DNA of 64,000 nucleotides from Phocaeicola coprocola DSM 17136 (GTDB lineage Bacteria > Bacteroidota > Bacteroidia > Bacteroidales > Bacteroidaceae). The stretch's first letter is position 1. Each line of letters opens with the position of its first letter. A program made the translations under genes and the position numbers. The stretch is from NCBI RefSeq assembly GCF_000154845.1, contig NZ_DS981430.1, positions 1 to 64,000 of the forward strand, given 5' to 3'. The notes below the pieces were generated by a model. That model ran no database searches. It saw only the letters and a list, made by a program, of their open reading frames with translations, and was not told the origin of the DNA. Shown here piece after piece: positions 42,977-51,259 of the stretch.

Positions 42977-43555
42977 TTATTCTGCTTCGTCCTGCGTTTC
43001 GGGTTCATCCAACAAGCCGCTTTCAATCAGCAGAGAGGCGAAAGATACGTTTCCGTTGATGTCTTTCTTTTCGGGAGCGTAAAGACCAAGCAGCTTACGC
43101 CGTTCTTCAAGTTGTTTCCTGATTTCGGCGATATATGACGGGTCTCCGAGCATGATAACCTCTGTTTCCGTCCTTTCTGTCTGATACGTCCTGATTGAAG
43201 TCTGCCCCGTCTCGTTGTCACGGGCGGGAGAGCCTTTCTGCTTGCGTTGTGTCTTGTTGTAATCAGTCTTTGACTTTTCCCACTGTTCCCATAGTTCCCG
43301 GCAGGTTTCGTCAATGCGTTCAAGTTCAAGCGTCAGAGCAGCGTCCATATCTTCAATTCTGTTTTCCCGCCATTCGTCAAGAAGCGTCTGCACGTCTTTG
43401 TGAACCGTGGCGAGGGAATAAGAAGACAGTTCAAGCCGCTTCACGACTTCTGATTGAATTTTTCTGAGGCTGTAACCCCGCTTGTACATTCCCGCCACGA
43501 TTTCGAGACGGGCTTGTTTCAGTTGGTTTCTTTTCTTTTCCTGTGCCTTGCTCAT
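42977..43555 (-). CDS. terS: Terminase small subunit-like protein
   Basis: 192 aa. N-terminal HTH (MYKRGYSLRKIQSEVVKRLE), a central coiled coil and an acidic tail (LLDEPETQDEAE). Directly upstream of terL (6 bp). It should recognise the packaging site. Overlaps the AdoMet decarboxylase gene by 4 bp. Confidence 0.8.
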   Translation of the reverse strand: MSKAQEKKRNQLKQARLEIVAGMYKRGYSLRKIQSEVVKRLELSSYSLATVHKDVQTLLDEWRENRIEDMDAALTLELERIDETCRELWEQWEKSKTDYNKTQRKQKGSPARDNETGQTSIRTYQTERTETEVIMLGDPSYIAEIRKQLEERRKLLGLYAPEKKDINGNVSFASLLIESGLLDEPETQDEAE

Positions 43556-43842
43556 AGTTCTTTTGTCATTGAAAGAAAGTTCAGATAAAAGTCAAGGTTG
43601 CAGCTTGACAGTTCGATGTATGTTCGCCCGAACTCAGGAAACGTATGAACGGCAAAGTGGCTCTCGGAAAGCAGCCATAAAGCCGTGTAACCTTGTGGGC
43701 TGAAATGATGTTCCGTGCAACTCAGAACATTGAAACCCGCTTTACGAAGAAGTTCGTCAAACATTCCCCGCAGTGCTATCGGGTCGGTCTCTTTGACCCA
43801 TTGGGCGTGATTCCAGATTTTTGCTTGCATGGTCTTATTCAT
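43552..43842 (-). CDS. speD: S-adenosylmethionine decarboxylase-like proenzyme
   Basis: 96 aa from ATG 43842. The class 1 AdoMet decarboxylase signature LLSESHFAVHTFPEFG is intact: the self-cleavage pair Glu60-Ser61, His66 and Cys81 have the same spacing (5 and 15 residues) as Ser63, His68 and Cys83 of Thermotoga and Bacillus enzymes. It is shorter than free-standing enzymes (about 120-130 aa). The reaction makes decarboxylated AdoMet for spermidine synthesis. Lying between a methyltransferase and terminase genes, it could supply polyamine for packaging or drain AdoMet from host restriction systems; both are inference. Confidence 0.8.
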   Translation of the reverse strand: MNKTMQAKIWNHAQWVKETDPIALRGMFDELLRKAGFNVLSCTEHHFSPQGYTALWLLSESHFAVHTFPEFGRTYIELSSCNLDFYLNFLSMTKEL

Positions 43843-45391
43843 TTTCAGTTGTTTCACTCTCGGAAGAAGTTTCAGTGGCTTCAAACTGAACCATGTCTTC
43901 TTCTGTGTACTCAATTTTCGGGTATTCTTTCTTTATGTCTTTCGGGTTGCCTTTGAAGAACACGAGAATGTGCTGGTGCGTCTTTGCGACCTTTCTTGTC
44001 TCCATATACCGGGCGGCTCTCAGGGCTGTTGAAGCGGTTTGTTCAACAAGGATGATTTCATTATACAGAAGAACGCCCGCTTCTTTGAATATCCGCTTGA
44101 TGTCGCCGCAGAAGTCATAATAAAAGCCCGTCTTCCGGTCACGGACATCGCCCACACAGATAACGGCGAAACGGTTATTTTTCAGACAGCCGACAGCCGC
44201 CGTGAAAGCGTTCTTCAATATCTGAATGAAGTCTTCATAGCTGTCCTGATTGCTTGCGTCATTCGGGAGGTCTGAATACTTTTCAAGGTCAAAATATGGG
44301 GGACAACTGAACAGCAGGTCTTGGCTCTCGGGGTTGATGTGTTTTGCCACATTCTGACCGTCATCGCAAATGTAACGGGCTGTCATATCAGCCACACGCT
44401 CGTTGTTCAAGCTCGCTTGCTGTTCCCTGAGTTCAATACCCGTGAAGTCATTACCAAGATAAGCTGACACAAAGCCGAAGACACTATCGCCCGCAAAACA
44501 GTCAAACGTCTGACAGTTCTTGAACCCGAACCAACGGCAGACGATTTCAGCCATAACGGGGTCAAGGATAGAAACGCCCTGAGCAACGATTTTCGACTGT
44601 TCCCGTTCAAGCTCTTCTTTCGGAACGTACTTTTCGATGTACTCTTTGAATGAAATGCCAAGTTCTTTCCTGTGTTCACGGGTTCTTTGATACAAGTCTT
44701 TGTACTTGATTTCAAGGCTTGTCACAAGCGTATCATTACGGCTTTCTCCCATATCCCCGATGATGTCGTACCACTTCTTCTTGCGGTCTTGCCAATAGCC
44801 TTTACGTGTGTCAAGGATAGAGAACGGGGGAACGACAAAGCGGTCAAACAATGATGATTCGGGTGCGCTGTTCGGCAGGGAAGAAGAACTGTTCCCGCTT
44901 TCGCTATCTGATTTGTCTTCCCACAGGTCTAAGCCCCAATCAACAAGTTCTTCCGTGTCCCATTCATTGGCGAGAGCGTCCATGTCCCACTCTCCATACC
45001 CCACGTTGTCTTTGATGATGAACTCCCGCTGTTCTGCGTCTGTCAGTTCAGAAGCCTTGATAACATGGGCTGTTGGTCTGTCAAGCCACTTTTCCCAATG
45101 ACTGCGTAAAAGGTCTCGTTCTGCTTCTGTTTTCTGTGCGTATCCTGAACATTCCCCAAGCCGGGTGTTTATTTCAGCGGGAGACATTTCAGCGATAGCG
45201 GACAAAGCCCGAAGACGCATATTCCCACCAAGAACCGTGAACGTGTTGTCAACGACTATCGGGCGAAGTTCAAGCATCTTCGGGAGAATTAGAATAGACC
45301 TAATCAACTTTTCAAACTTGTCATTCTTGATTGTACGGGGATTCGCCCCGTTAACCTGAATTTGTGAAAGATGAATCGTTTCTGTTTTCAT
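43835..45391 (-). CDS. ParB-like nuclease domain fused to adenine/cytosine-N4 DNA methyltransferase
   Basis: 518 aa. N-terminal ParB/Srx-like domain (residues 1-130) with GGNMRLRALSA at 55-65. C-terminal DNA methyltransferase: AdoMet motif FDCFAGDSVFGF (296-307) and catalytic SCPPY (362-366). This fusion is frequent in phages next to terminase genes and may modify phage DNA against restriction. Promoter TATTTTTG and two operator dyads are upstream. Confidence 0.85.
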   Translation of the reverse strand: MKTETIHLSQIQVNGANPRTIKNDKFEKLIRSILILPKMLELRPIVVDNTFTVLGGNMRLRALSAIAEMSPAEINTRLGECSGYAQKTEAERDLLRSHWEKWLDRPTAHVIKASELTDAEQREFIIKDNVGYGEWDMDALANEWDTEELVDWGLDLWEDKSDSESGNSSSSLPNSAPESSLFDRFVVPPFSILDTRKGYWQDRKKKWYDIIGDMGESRNDTLVTSLEIKYKDLYQRTREHRKELGISFKEYIEKYVPKEELEREQSKIVAQGVSILDPVMAEIVCRWFGFKNCQTFDCFAGDSVFGFVSAYLGNDFTGIELREQQASLNNERVADMTARYICDDGQNVAKHINPESQDLLFSCPPYFDLEKYSDLPNDASNQDSYEDFIQILKNAFTAAVGCLKNNRFAVICVGDVRDRKTGFYYDFCGDIKRIFKEAGVLLYNEIILVEQTASTALRAARYMETRKVAKTHQHILVFFKGNPKDIKKEYPKIEYTEEDMVQFEATETSSESETTENE

Positions 45392-45405
45392 ACTCTTTTT
45401 GCTTA

Positions 45406-45457
45406 GTGATTACATTGTACGCACAAAAATATGAAAAAGTGAGTATAAGGTAATCGC
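45406..45457 (-). promoter_or_regulatory. Promoter flanked by two operator dyads (O6a, O6b)
   Basis: GTGAGTAT-AAG-GTAATCGC (45439-45457) and GTGATTAC-ATT-GTACGCAC (45406-45424) bracket a minus-strand -7 box TATTTTTG (45431-45424). Start codon at 45391. The only place with two copies of the dyad. Confidence 0.65.
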
Positions 45458-45479
45458 TTTTAGGCAAAAAAGGGGCTTT

Positions 45480-45857
45480 TTAAGGGGCAAAATCATTCAA
45501 AATGGCTGATTTCATCAAATCAAGGGTCTTTTTCTTGTACAAATCATCAGGCGTTGTTCTGAACACACGCCAGCCCATAAGTGTAGCTGTATTATACTTC
45601 TCAATGTCTCCGAGAAAACCTTTTGGGGAAGTGTGCCGCCCGCCCGTCCATACACCGCCCTCAACTTCAAGGGCGATTTTGTGTTCAGGCACGGCGTAAT
45701 CAAACCGCCACTTCCTGACGGGGTGAAATTTGAACTCTTTTACGCACTCTACTTTTAAATCGGTCTTACAAATAACCGTGAAAACGTCACGCAGGGGCGG
45801 TTTTGCCGCTGTCTGTCGGCTTTTCTTTGTTTTTGCGATACTTTTATCAGCTTTCAT
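45480..45857 (-). CDS. Vsr-like / DUF559-type endonuclease
   Basis: 125 aa. PD-(D/E)xK-superfamily core: WRFDYAVPEHKIALEVEGGV with D53, E64 and E66, then RHTSPKGFLGDIEKYN (H75, K87) and GWRVFRTT. Compact phage nucleases of this kind often act in replication or recombination intermediates. It ends 23 bp before the O6b operator. Confidence 0.7.
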   Translation of the reverse strand: MKADKSIAKTKKSRQTAAKPPLRDVFTVICKTDLKVECVKEFKFHPVRKWRFDYAVPEHKIALEVEGGVWTGGRHTSPKGFLGDIEKYNTATLMGWRVFRTTPDDLYKKKTLDLMKSAILNDFAP

Positions 45858-45943
45858 GTTTTAATGTGATTTTTGGGCTTGTTTAAAGGCAAGGAAAACA
45901 GAAAGGGGATTGCTCCCCTTTGCCTGTGTTTATTCTCATTTCA

Positions 45944-46318
45944 TCAGAATGGCAGGTCATCCGTATTTTCCACAGCTTGCGCCCCGTCAAAGGTTGAACC
46001 GACATTCATCTGTGGGGCGGCTTTCTTCACAAGCGGTCTCATGCCGCCGATAATCGGGAGGGCTTGCCTCTGTTCTTCTGATAAGGCTTCGTATATCTCC
46101 TTGTCAAGTGACTGTTTGATACAGTGTGTTTCTTTATACTGCGGGTTCTCCATTTCTATGGCTGTTAGGTTCAGATAAACGCCTTTTTCCCCGACATAAA
46201 GCCCGCTGTCATCAACCGGGATGACAAGACAGCGTTTTGTTTCCGTGCGCCCTTTGAAGTTTGTTATGAACGCCCCTTTCAGTTTCAGAAGGTCTTCTTT
46301 GATTGAAAAATTACCCAT
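45944..46318 (-). CDS. SSB-tailed small protein
   Basis: 124 aa. The N-terminal part is beta-rich (RCLVIPVDDSGLYVGEKGVY, LNLTAIEMENPQYK), and the last residues NTDDLPF match the acidic tip of bacterial SSB proteins (DDIPF), which recruits replication and repair partners. It may bind single-stranded DNA or mimic the SSB tail. It follows the early replication genes. Confidence 0.6.
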   Translation of the reverse strand: MGNFSIKEDLLKLKGAFITNFKGRTETKRCLVIPVDDSGLYVGEKGVYLNLTAIEMENPQYKETHCIKQSLDKEIYEALSEEQRQALPIIGGMRPLVKKAAPQMNVGSTFDGAQAVENTDDLPF

Positions 46319-46394
46319 AATTTCTTGTTTTTTATTCGATTAAATATCCGTTTTCTGTAATAAGTTCACTTCATTTGCGTTCAGGCTCTCAGGC

Positions 46395-46769
46395 TTAATG
46401 ATAGCCTTTTTTCTTCGGGTTGCTCCGGGTTCTGAGCCAATAGGGTTTCCGTTGCCAGTGCTTCCGGGGATGCAGCCGTTCCCTATATGGAGGGTAGGGG
46501 TCACGCTCTGCTGGTTCAGAACAGATTTTATAATCTTCAAGGCTTATTTTTTTCAGTTCATATTCCAAGCTGCGTTCAATAACTTGCTCCATCAGACATT
46601 CAGCCCCGAGCCTTGATATTTGTTCGATAGCCCGTTCAATCTCAGCGATAGACATTCCTAAAGATTCCTGAGCGTTTATCAAAGCCTCTTTTAACTCTTT
46701 TACCGCTTCATCAAGGAGACCCAACTTTTCTTGAAGACGGTCACAAACGTCATTCAGGCTGTTTCCCAT
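46395..46769 (-). CDS. Helical phage protein, unknown
   Basis: 124 aa. Residues 1-70 form a heptad-rich coiled coil (LLDEAVKELKEALINAQESL); the C-terminus is basic and Pro/Tyr-rich (YPPYRERLHPRKHWQRKPYW). It precedes the SSB-tailed gene. An alternative overlapping frame (46340-46540) was judged less likely. Confidence 0.55.
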   Translation of the reverse strand: MGNSLNDVCDRLQEKLGLLDEAVKELKEALINAQESLGMSIAEIERAIEQISRLGAECLMEQVIERSLEYELKKISLEDYKICSEPAERDPYPPYRERLHPRKHWQRKPYWLRTRSNPKKKGYH

Positions 46770-46772
46770 AAG

Positions 46773-47030
46773 TCAGCCCTCTTTTTCGTAAGCCCATCCG
46801 AGAAGACGGTCAAAGGGAAGCCCTATGCGATGATGTGTGTCTTTTTTTGAAAGACAGAAATCCCCGTCATCGTCAACCTCTCCGTCCGTGCATCCTCTGT
46901 AAATTTGCCCGTTATTGAAGACGAATAATGCCGTGCGGTTGCTGTCAATGCCGCCGATGTCTTCCGGGTCTCTCAATGTATAACGCTGACCGTTTGAAAG
47001 CGTTATTTTACACCGTGTCACGTTTTTCAT
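46773..47030 (-). CDS. Small hypothetical protein
   Basis: 85 aa: KITLSNGQRYTLRDPEDIGG, then DGEVDDDGDFCLSKKDTHH, GLPFDRLLGWAYEKEG. A small beta domain with an acidic loop. Overlaps the preceding gene by 4 bp. Confidence 0.6.
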   Translation of the reverse strand: MKNVTRCKITLSNGQRYTLRDPEDIGGIDSNRTALFVFNNGQIYRGCTDGEVDDDGDFCLSKKDTHHRIGLPFDRLLGWAYEKEG

Positions 47031-47224
47031 ACTTGTTTCTCCTTTCTTGTTTCTTGTGTGTCAGATGTTGTTCTGTCCTCGTATGAAAGCGTGATACCCG
47101 TCAGAACCCAGTTATCGTCACGTTTGAACAGAGCACGTTCAAGGTATATGCCTCCCTGCTCGAACTGTCTGTTAGAGGCTTCAAGAAAGCCCCTGACTTC
47201 TTCAATGTTTATTTTCCTGCCCAT
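47027..47224 (-). CDS. Small hypothetical protein
   Basis: 65 aa from ATG 47224 (GRKINIEEVRGFLEASNRQF). Longer upstream starts would run across the lipoprotein gene. Contains YLERALFKRDDNWVLTGITL and ends in a charged tail. Not recognised. Confidence 0.55.
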   Translation of the reverse strand: MGRKINIEEVRGFLEASNRQFEQGGIYLERALFKRDDNWVLTGITLSYEDRTTSDTQETRKEKQV

Positions 47225-47489
47225 TGTTGTTACACATTGTTTGAACCTTGACATTTTTTGTTGCTTTTCCAACCCTCTTTTGATAACTGTATTGAACATC
47301 GCCCGTTCTGTTTGTGAAGTAAACGTAACGGTCATTGTCACGGAAACGATAAACCGTGATACCGTCAACCGTGAACAGTTTTTCAACGGGGTATGATTGG
47401 TTAGAACTCGCCTTGACTTCTTCAACTTGTTTTGATTCGCACGCTGTCAGGGCTAAGAGTGCGATTGAAATGATGATAATCTTTTTCAT
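47202..47489 (-). CDS. DUF4884-like lipoprotein
   Basis: 95 aa. Signal with lipobox LTAC (Cys17), then SYPVEKLFTVDGITVYRFRD and NDRYVYFTNRTGDVQYSYQ, the compact domain of DUF4884 proteins of Bacteroides. An envelope lipoprotein encoded inside the early phage region may alter the host surface or block adsorption; unproven. Confidence 0.75.
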   Translation of the reverse strand: MKKIIIISIALLALTACESKQVEEVKASSNQSYPVEKLFTVDGITVYRFRDNDRYVYFTNRTGDVQYSYQKRVGKATKNVKVQTMCNNNGQENKH

Positions 47490-47494
47490 GTTTA

Positions 47495-47653
47495 TTAAAT
47501 TATTTCTTTATAAAAAATTACTGCTATAAACCACTCTTGTGCGAAGAAACTCTGTTCCACGGCTTTTATATCTACCTGAATAATCTCTATGTTTGTCCTA
47601 TTTACAAATTCTTCAAGTTCCACGGAACTTGTTATTATTTTTATCCGTTTCAT
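47495..47653 (-). CDS. Very small protein, 52 aa
   Basis: Reads MKRIKIITSSVELEEFVNRT with a hydrophobic end (WFIAVIFYKEII). It overlaps the next small gene by 4 bp (ATGA) and ends 6 bp before the lipoprotein start, so coupling supports it. Unknown function. Confidence 0.5.
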   Translation of the reverse strand: MKRIKIITSSVELEEFVNRTNIEIIQVDIKAVEQSFFAQEWFIAVIFYKEII

Positions 47654-47805
47654 TTTGTTGGTATTTTAGTGTTAAACACATCTTTGAGCCACTGTTTATA
47701 TGGGCTTACCGGCTTACCGTAGAAAGCCATATTAGCTTTGTAATTCTCATACATCTGTTTGCGGAAATCCGCAGGAATTTGTTTTTTCTGTTTTTGCATT
47801 TTCAT
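47650..47805 (-). CDS. Very small protein, 51 aa
   Basis: Reads MKMQKQKKQIPADFRKQMYE, then YGKPVSPYKQWLKDVF. Basic, helical. Tight spacing to both neighbours (8 bp and a 4-bp overlap). Unknown function. Confidence 0.55.
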   Translation of the reverse strand: MKMQKQKKQIPADFRKQMYENYKANMAFYGKPVSPYKQWLKDVFNTKIPTK

Positions 47806-47812
47806 GTTTATA

Positions 47813-48067
47813 TCAGTTTTTATAAGTGAATAAATTCAGTTGTACAGGTCTGTTCTTGACCGTTCTTTCATATATTGGGCAGCGGTCTTTGTAAAAGCAA
47901 CAACCGTTTTTTGCGGCTGAGAACCTTTCATCCCAAAGCCGCTTGCATTCATCTGTCCCCATTTCGGCTTCTGTGTTCAGAAACTGAACCAGCTTTATAC
48001 AGAAGAAGCCCCGTTCTTCTTGCTTTTCATCGTGAAGCGGTATCAAGCCGTTTCCTTTCGGTCTCAT
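47813..48067 (-). CDS. Small Cys-rich protein
   Basis: 84 aa. C-terminal CKRLWDERFSAAKNGCCFYK and DRCPIYERT could bind metal; ends PVQLNLFTYKN, similar to the end of the 48302 gene's internal PVQNDLFNYA. Overlaps the upstream gene by 4 bp. Confidence 0.6.
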   Translation of the reverse strand: MRPKGNGLIPLHDEKQEERGFFCIKLVQFLNTEAEMGTDECKRLWDERFSAAKNGCCFYKDRCPIYERTVKNRPVQLNLFTYKN

Positions 48068-48297
48068 GGTCTCAACTGTTTAAGAAGTCTTTCAAGACCC
48101 CGCCCGTCCTTTATGCTTTTTCCTGTTGCCCATCCGCTGTACGGGAAGAATGTCACTGTTTGCCCTTTGTGAATGAACTGTATCTGAGTGTTGTCACGCT
48201 GAACAATTTCAAAGCCGAGTTCCTGAATACGGCTGACAGCATATTCAATGCGTGTCGGTTCAAGCCGTTTTTGCCTTTCAATGTCTAATCTTGCCAT
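48064..48297 (-). CDS. Small phage protein, unknown
   Basis: 77 aa: RIEYAVSRIQELGFEIVQRD, then QFIHKGQTVTFFPYSGWATG and GRGLERLLKQLRP. Looks like a small alpha-beta fold of the kind common in phage early regions. Confidence 0.6.
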   Translation of the reverse strand: MARLDIERQKRLEPTRIEYAVSRIQELGFEIVQRDNTQIQFIHKGQTVTFFPYSGWATGKSIKDGRGLERLLKQLRP

Positions 48298-48301
48298 AAC
48301 T

Positions 48302-48745
48302 TTATCGATTTATCCATTCTTTAACCCTGTTTATGTATGTTGGAGGAACATAGTAGTTAAACTTCCCCTGTTCAAGAGCGTTTATTTCACTTTGTACGGT
48401 TTGAATTTTACTGTCTTGTTCCTGTTTAGCGTAGTTGAACAAGTCGTTCTGTACAGGCTTGTTTTGAAGCGTTTTCAGCTTTGTTCGCTTCGCTTTAAGT
48501 AGTGTTTTGCTTTTTTCTTCAATATATTCTTCCCCTTGCAGAAGTGTCTGAGGACAAATCGTTAGCTCTGTTTTACGGAGAGGGTTATTAACTTTGATAA
48601 GGGCTGCAAGGTATTCAAAATACCACCTCCATTTCTCAATCATAGAGACAGATAATTTGTTCCGATAATAAACCACTTCATCAGCGTGATGACCTTTGAA
48701 TATGGTTATCTTTACGCAAATCGGATTTTCAATCAATCTTACCAT
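48302..48745 (-). CDS. Hypothetical protein
   Basis: 147 aa. First half alpha/beta (ICVKITIFKGHHADEVVYYR, EKWRWYFEYLAALIKVNNPL), second half charged coiled coil (KSKTLLKAKRTKLKTLQNK). It starts inside the end of the 48739-48918 gene. Not recognised. Confidence 0.6.
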   Translation of the reverse strand: MVRLIENPICVKITIFKGHHADEVVYYRNKLSVSMIEKWRWYFEYLAALIKVNNPLRKTELTICPQTLLQGEEYIEEKSKTLLKAKRTKLKTLQNKPVQNDLFNYAKQEQDSKIQTVQSEINALEQGKFNYYVPPTYINRVKEWINR

Positions 48746-48918
48746 AACTTTGGGTTCTGTTTTTCGTGAATAATTCTTTGAACTCTTTCTATTTCGTCAT
48801 CAATGACCCGTTCAAGTCTCTTGCTTTCTGTCAGGGCTGAACTTGTCTTGGTCTTGAAATATTCCCGCTGTTTTTCTCTCATTCGGACAACAGCGTCAAA
48901 AAATTCTTTCGGCTTCAT
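48739..48918 (-). CDS. Small helical protein, 59 aa
   Basis: MKPKEFFDAVVRMREKQREY and ERVIDDEIERVQRIIHEKQN. One long charged helix. Overlaps the downstream gene start by 7 bp and lies 1 bp after the ASCH-like gene, so it fits the operon. Confidence 0.6.
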   Translation of the reverse strand: MKPKEFFDAVVRMREKQREYFKTKTSSALTESKRLERVIDDEIERVQRIIHEKQNPKLW

Positions 48919-48919
48919 G

Positions 48920-49405
48920 TCAATACCTGAATTTTGTGAAGTGAATAATCGCCATAGGCTGTTTTAAATCATAACTTTTAAACCAATCATACCAATCGTT
49001 GAACGATAAGCCGTCATTCGCCGCCAAATCAGGCAATTCAACCCTGTTTCCGTTTATCGTTGTGGGTCTGAATAAATCAATCATTTTCAGTTCTTGAATT
49101 CCAAGCCCGTCTTCATTTGTCAGTATGGCTATTTCTTCTTGCGGGCTTCTGTATGGTTTTCCCGTCCATTGTCTGACAGAGAGAACCGCCTTCCCGGCTT
49201 GAACCTCTGTGATGCGTTTCAGCCATAGCGGATAGTTTGACCGTATCGTGTGCTTCTTTGGGTGTCTGTATAAACACGCTGAACCTCTGTTGAAAACCTG
49301 TCCCGCATTGAAAGCGTCACGAAATGATGTCGGTTCTCCCTTGCGTATGTGTGTGGAGGGGAAGAACTTCGATAGTGTAAGAACATAAGTTTTAATCTTT
49401 TCCAT
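48920..49405 (-). CDS. ASCH/PUA-like RNA-binding domain protein
   Basis: 161 aa. KTYVLTLSKFFPSTHIRKGE near the start and HTIRSNYPLWLKRITEVQAG, the HTIR motif typical of ASCH domains, then VLSVRQWTGKPYRSPQEE. ASCH proteins bind RNA or modified nucleosides. The C-terminal third is extra. Located next to the primase-helicase gene. Confidence 0.6.
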   Translation of the reverse strand: MEKIKTYVLTLSKFFPSTHIRKGEPTSFRDAFNAGQVFNRGSACLYRHPKKHTIRSNYPLWLKRITEVQAGKAVLSVRQWTGKPYRSPQEEIAILTNEDGLGIQELKMIDLFRPTTINGNRVELPDLAANDGLSFNDWYDWFKSYDLKQPMAIIHFTKFRY

Positions 49406-49435
49406 TGTCTGTAAATTTATTTTGCTGTTAAATGG

Positions 49436-51259
49436 TTAAAACGGGCATTCTTCATCGGATGGCTGAAAGTCATCCCAGTTGAATTGAGAGGCTTCAAAGG
49501 CTTCCTGCTCACGCCGTTTGATTTCTTCCTGTAAATGGTTGCTGTTATCCCAAACGGGTTCTGTTCCGTTGACAAAGGGGCTGTAACGCCCGTTGTTCAA
49601 GTTATATTTGAACAGAGCCATTCCGCACTCTCCGAGGTGTCTGAACTTCACTTTCTTCACGTAGATTTCAACCGTGTTTTCAAGTCGGTTTCTGTGAACG
49701 ACAATACCGAAATCAGCCTTGTTGTAGAAGTTAGCCGAGCCGCTGATGTCATAAAGTGTCGGTATCTCAGGCTCGCCGTCTTTGTTCTTCTGCATCTTTG
49801 TTGGGTGCGCCATAAGGATAACCAACACATCGTGCTGCTGTGCGAAGTTTGTCAGTTTGTCAAGCAGCCTTGATATGTATTTAGTCTCGTTCTTGCCCTC
49901 GCTTTCATCTTCAAGCCTGTTATATGGGTCAATAACGAGAACTTTAATCCCCTTGCGTCTGACAAGGAATTTCGCCCTTTCGAGAATTGCGTCAACCCTG
50001 AAATCGCTTTTCGGGGATATGAAGAAGAAATTTGTTTCAAGGTGTTGTTTCACTTGTTTGTACTCCCCGTATGTCAGGTGTTCTTTGTCAAACTGTTTGC
50101 CCGTGAACTTCTCAATCAGTTTTGAGGCGTGATATTCCAGCGGGGCGTTCTCCGGGCTGAAATAAGCGAAACGCCAGCCGTAGCGGATATTCAATCGTTC
50201 TGCAATTTCGTCAATAAATTCAGACTTACCCGAACTCGGAACGCCCGTGATGATACACAGACGCTTCGTTTCAAAAGAGCACAATCGGTCGAAGTTGTCA
50301 TGCCCGATTGTTACCCCTTTCTGCAAGCCATGCTCAAACAGAGCGTCAAGGGATTGTTCAAAGTCTGACAGCGTGAAAACGCCTTCAATCTTTATTTCGG
50401 GAGCGTCAGCGATACATTTCAGAAGACTTTCACGCCCGTACTTCTGCAGGTGTTCGTTAGCGTCCTTGCATCCGTCCCCGTATTCAATTATCCGGCAACG
50501 TTCAGCCCCGAAACGCCTTATCAGTTCTTCTTTCAGAACAACGCCTTTCGTGTCCGTGTCGGATGCGATGTATATTGTCTCTTTGTCATCAAAGTATTCT
50601 TCGAGATAATCATCAAGGTAGTCAAGGTTTGAGTTAGCCCCGTTCGGAACGCTCACAACATCTGTCCGTCCGCATTCAAAGAATGACAGAGCGTCCATTT
50701 CGCCCTCTGTGATGATACATTCTTTCGTACCTTTGATGTTGTCAATCCCGTATGGGAGAAGTTCTGCGCCTGAACAGAGTTTGAAACATTTGTCTCCCGT
50801 TCTGAATTTCGTGTTGACAAGTTCCCCGTTATGGTAGTAGTTGAACTGAACCGTATTCGCTTTGCCGTTCTTCTGTGGCATCCATTCAAGCCCCTCGGTT
50901 ACTTTCATCGCAGTCAGGGTCTTTTCGCTGATACCCCGTCCCTTGAACCATTCAAGGGCTTTCCCTGAGATTGAAGAACAGTCCTGACGTGGGGCGGGTT
51001 TCTTGTAAACGGGTTTCTCGCGGCGTATGGGGGCGGCGTTGCGCCACGGGCGGTCTTCTTTTTCCCAAGGCTCTTTTTCCGCTGCACAGCCCGAGAAGCC
51101 GCAGTAATGACAGTTGAATTCGCCTGTTTCAAGGTTGATAGAAAGACTTTTGTCACGTTTGTCGTGACGCTGGTCATGGCACTGTGGGCAGAAAACCTTT
51201 CTGTTTCCTGAACGCCCGTAGGGGGCTTTTATCCCGTATCTTTCCCAATTTATGCTCAT
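49436..51259 (-). CDS. Primase-helicase
   Basis: 607 aa from ATG 51259, which overlaps the previous stop by 4 bp; the longer frame to 51292 is less likely. Zinc finger C24, C27, C50, C53; TOPRIM with TEGEMDA (E185) and DTDTKG (234-239); RecA-like helicase with Walker A GVPSSGKS (339-346) and LVIDPYNRLED as Walker B. Layout as T7 gp4: it primes and unwinds at the phage fork. Confidence 0.9.
   Translation of the reverse strand: MSINWERYGIKAPYGRSGNRKVFCPQCHDQRHDKRDKSLSINLETGEFNCHYCGFSGCAAEKEPWEKEDRPWRNAAPIRREKPVYKKPAPRQDCSSISGKALEWFKGRGISEKTLTAMKVTEGLEWMPQKNGKANTVQFNYYHNGELVNTKFRTGDKCFKLCSGAELLPYGIDNIKGTKECIITEGEMDALSFFECGRTDVVSVPNGANSNLDYLDDYLEEYFDDKETIYIASDTDTKGVVLKEELIRRFGAERCRIIEYGDGCKDANEHLQKYGRESLLKCIADAPEIKIEGVFTLSDFEQSLDALFEHGLQKGVTIGHDNFDRLCSFETKRLCIITGVPSSGKSEFIDEIAERLNIRYGWRFAYFSPENAPLEYHASKLIEKFTGKQFDKEHLTYGEYKQVKQHLETNFFFISPKSDFRVDAILERAKFLVRRKGIKVLVIDPYNRLEDESEGKNETKYISRLLDKLTNFAQQHDVLVILMAHPTKMQKNKDGEPEIPTLYDISGSANFYNKADFGIVVHRNRLENTVEIYVKKVKFRHLGECGMALFKYNLNNGRYSPFVNGTEPVWDNSNHLQEEIKRREQEAFEASQFNWDDFQPSDEECPF

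Noticed and set aside
46340-46540. 66-codon minus-strand frame
   Set aside because: Overlaps the 46395-46769 gene in another frame; composition is less protein-like and spacing is worse.
47537-47829. Plus-strand frames in the small-gene region
   Set aside because: They are antisense to two well-spaced minus-strand micro-genes and encode hydrophobic, Cys/Phe-rich shadows.
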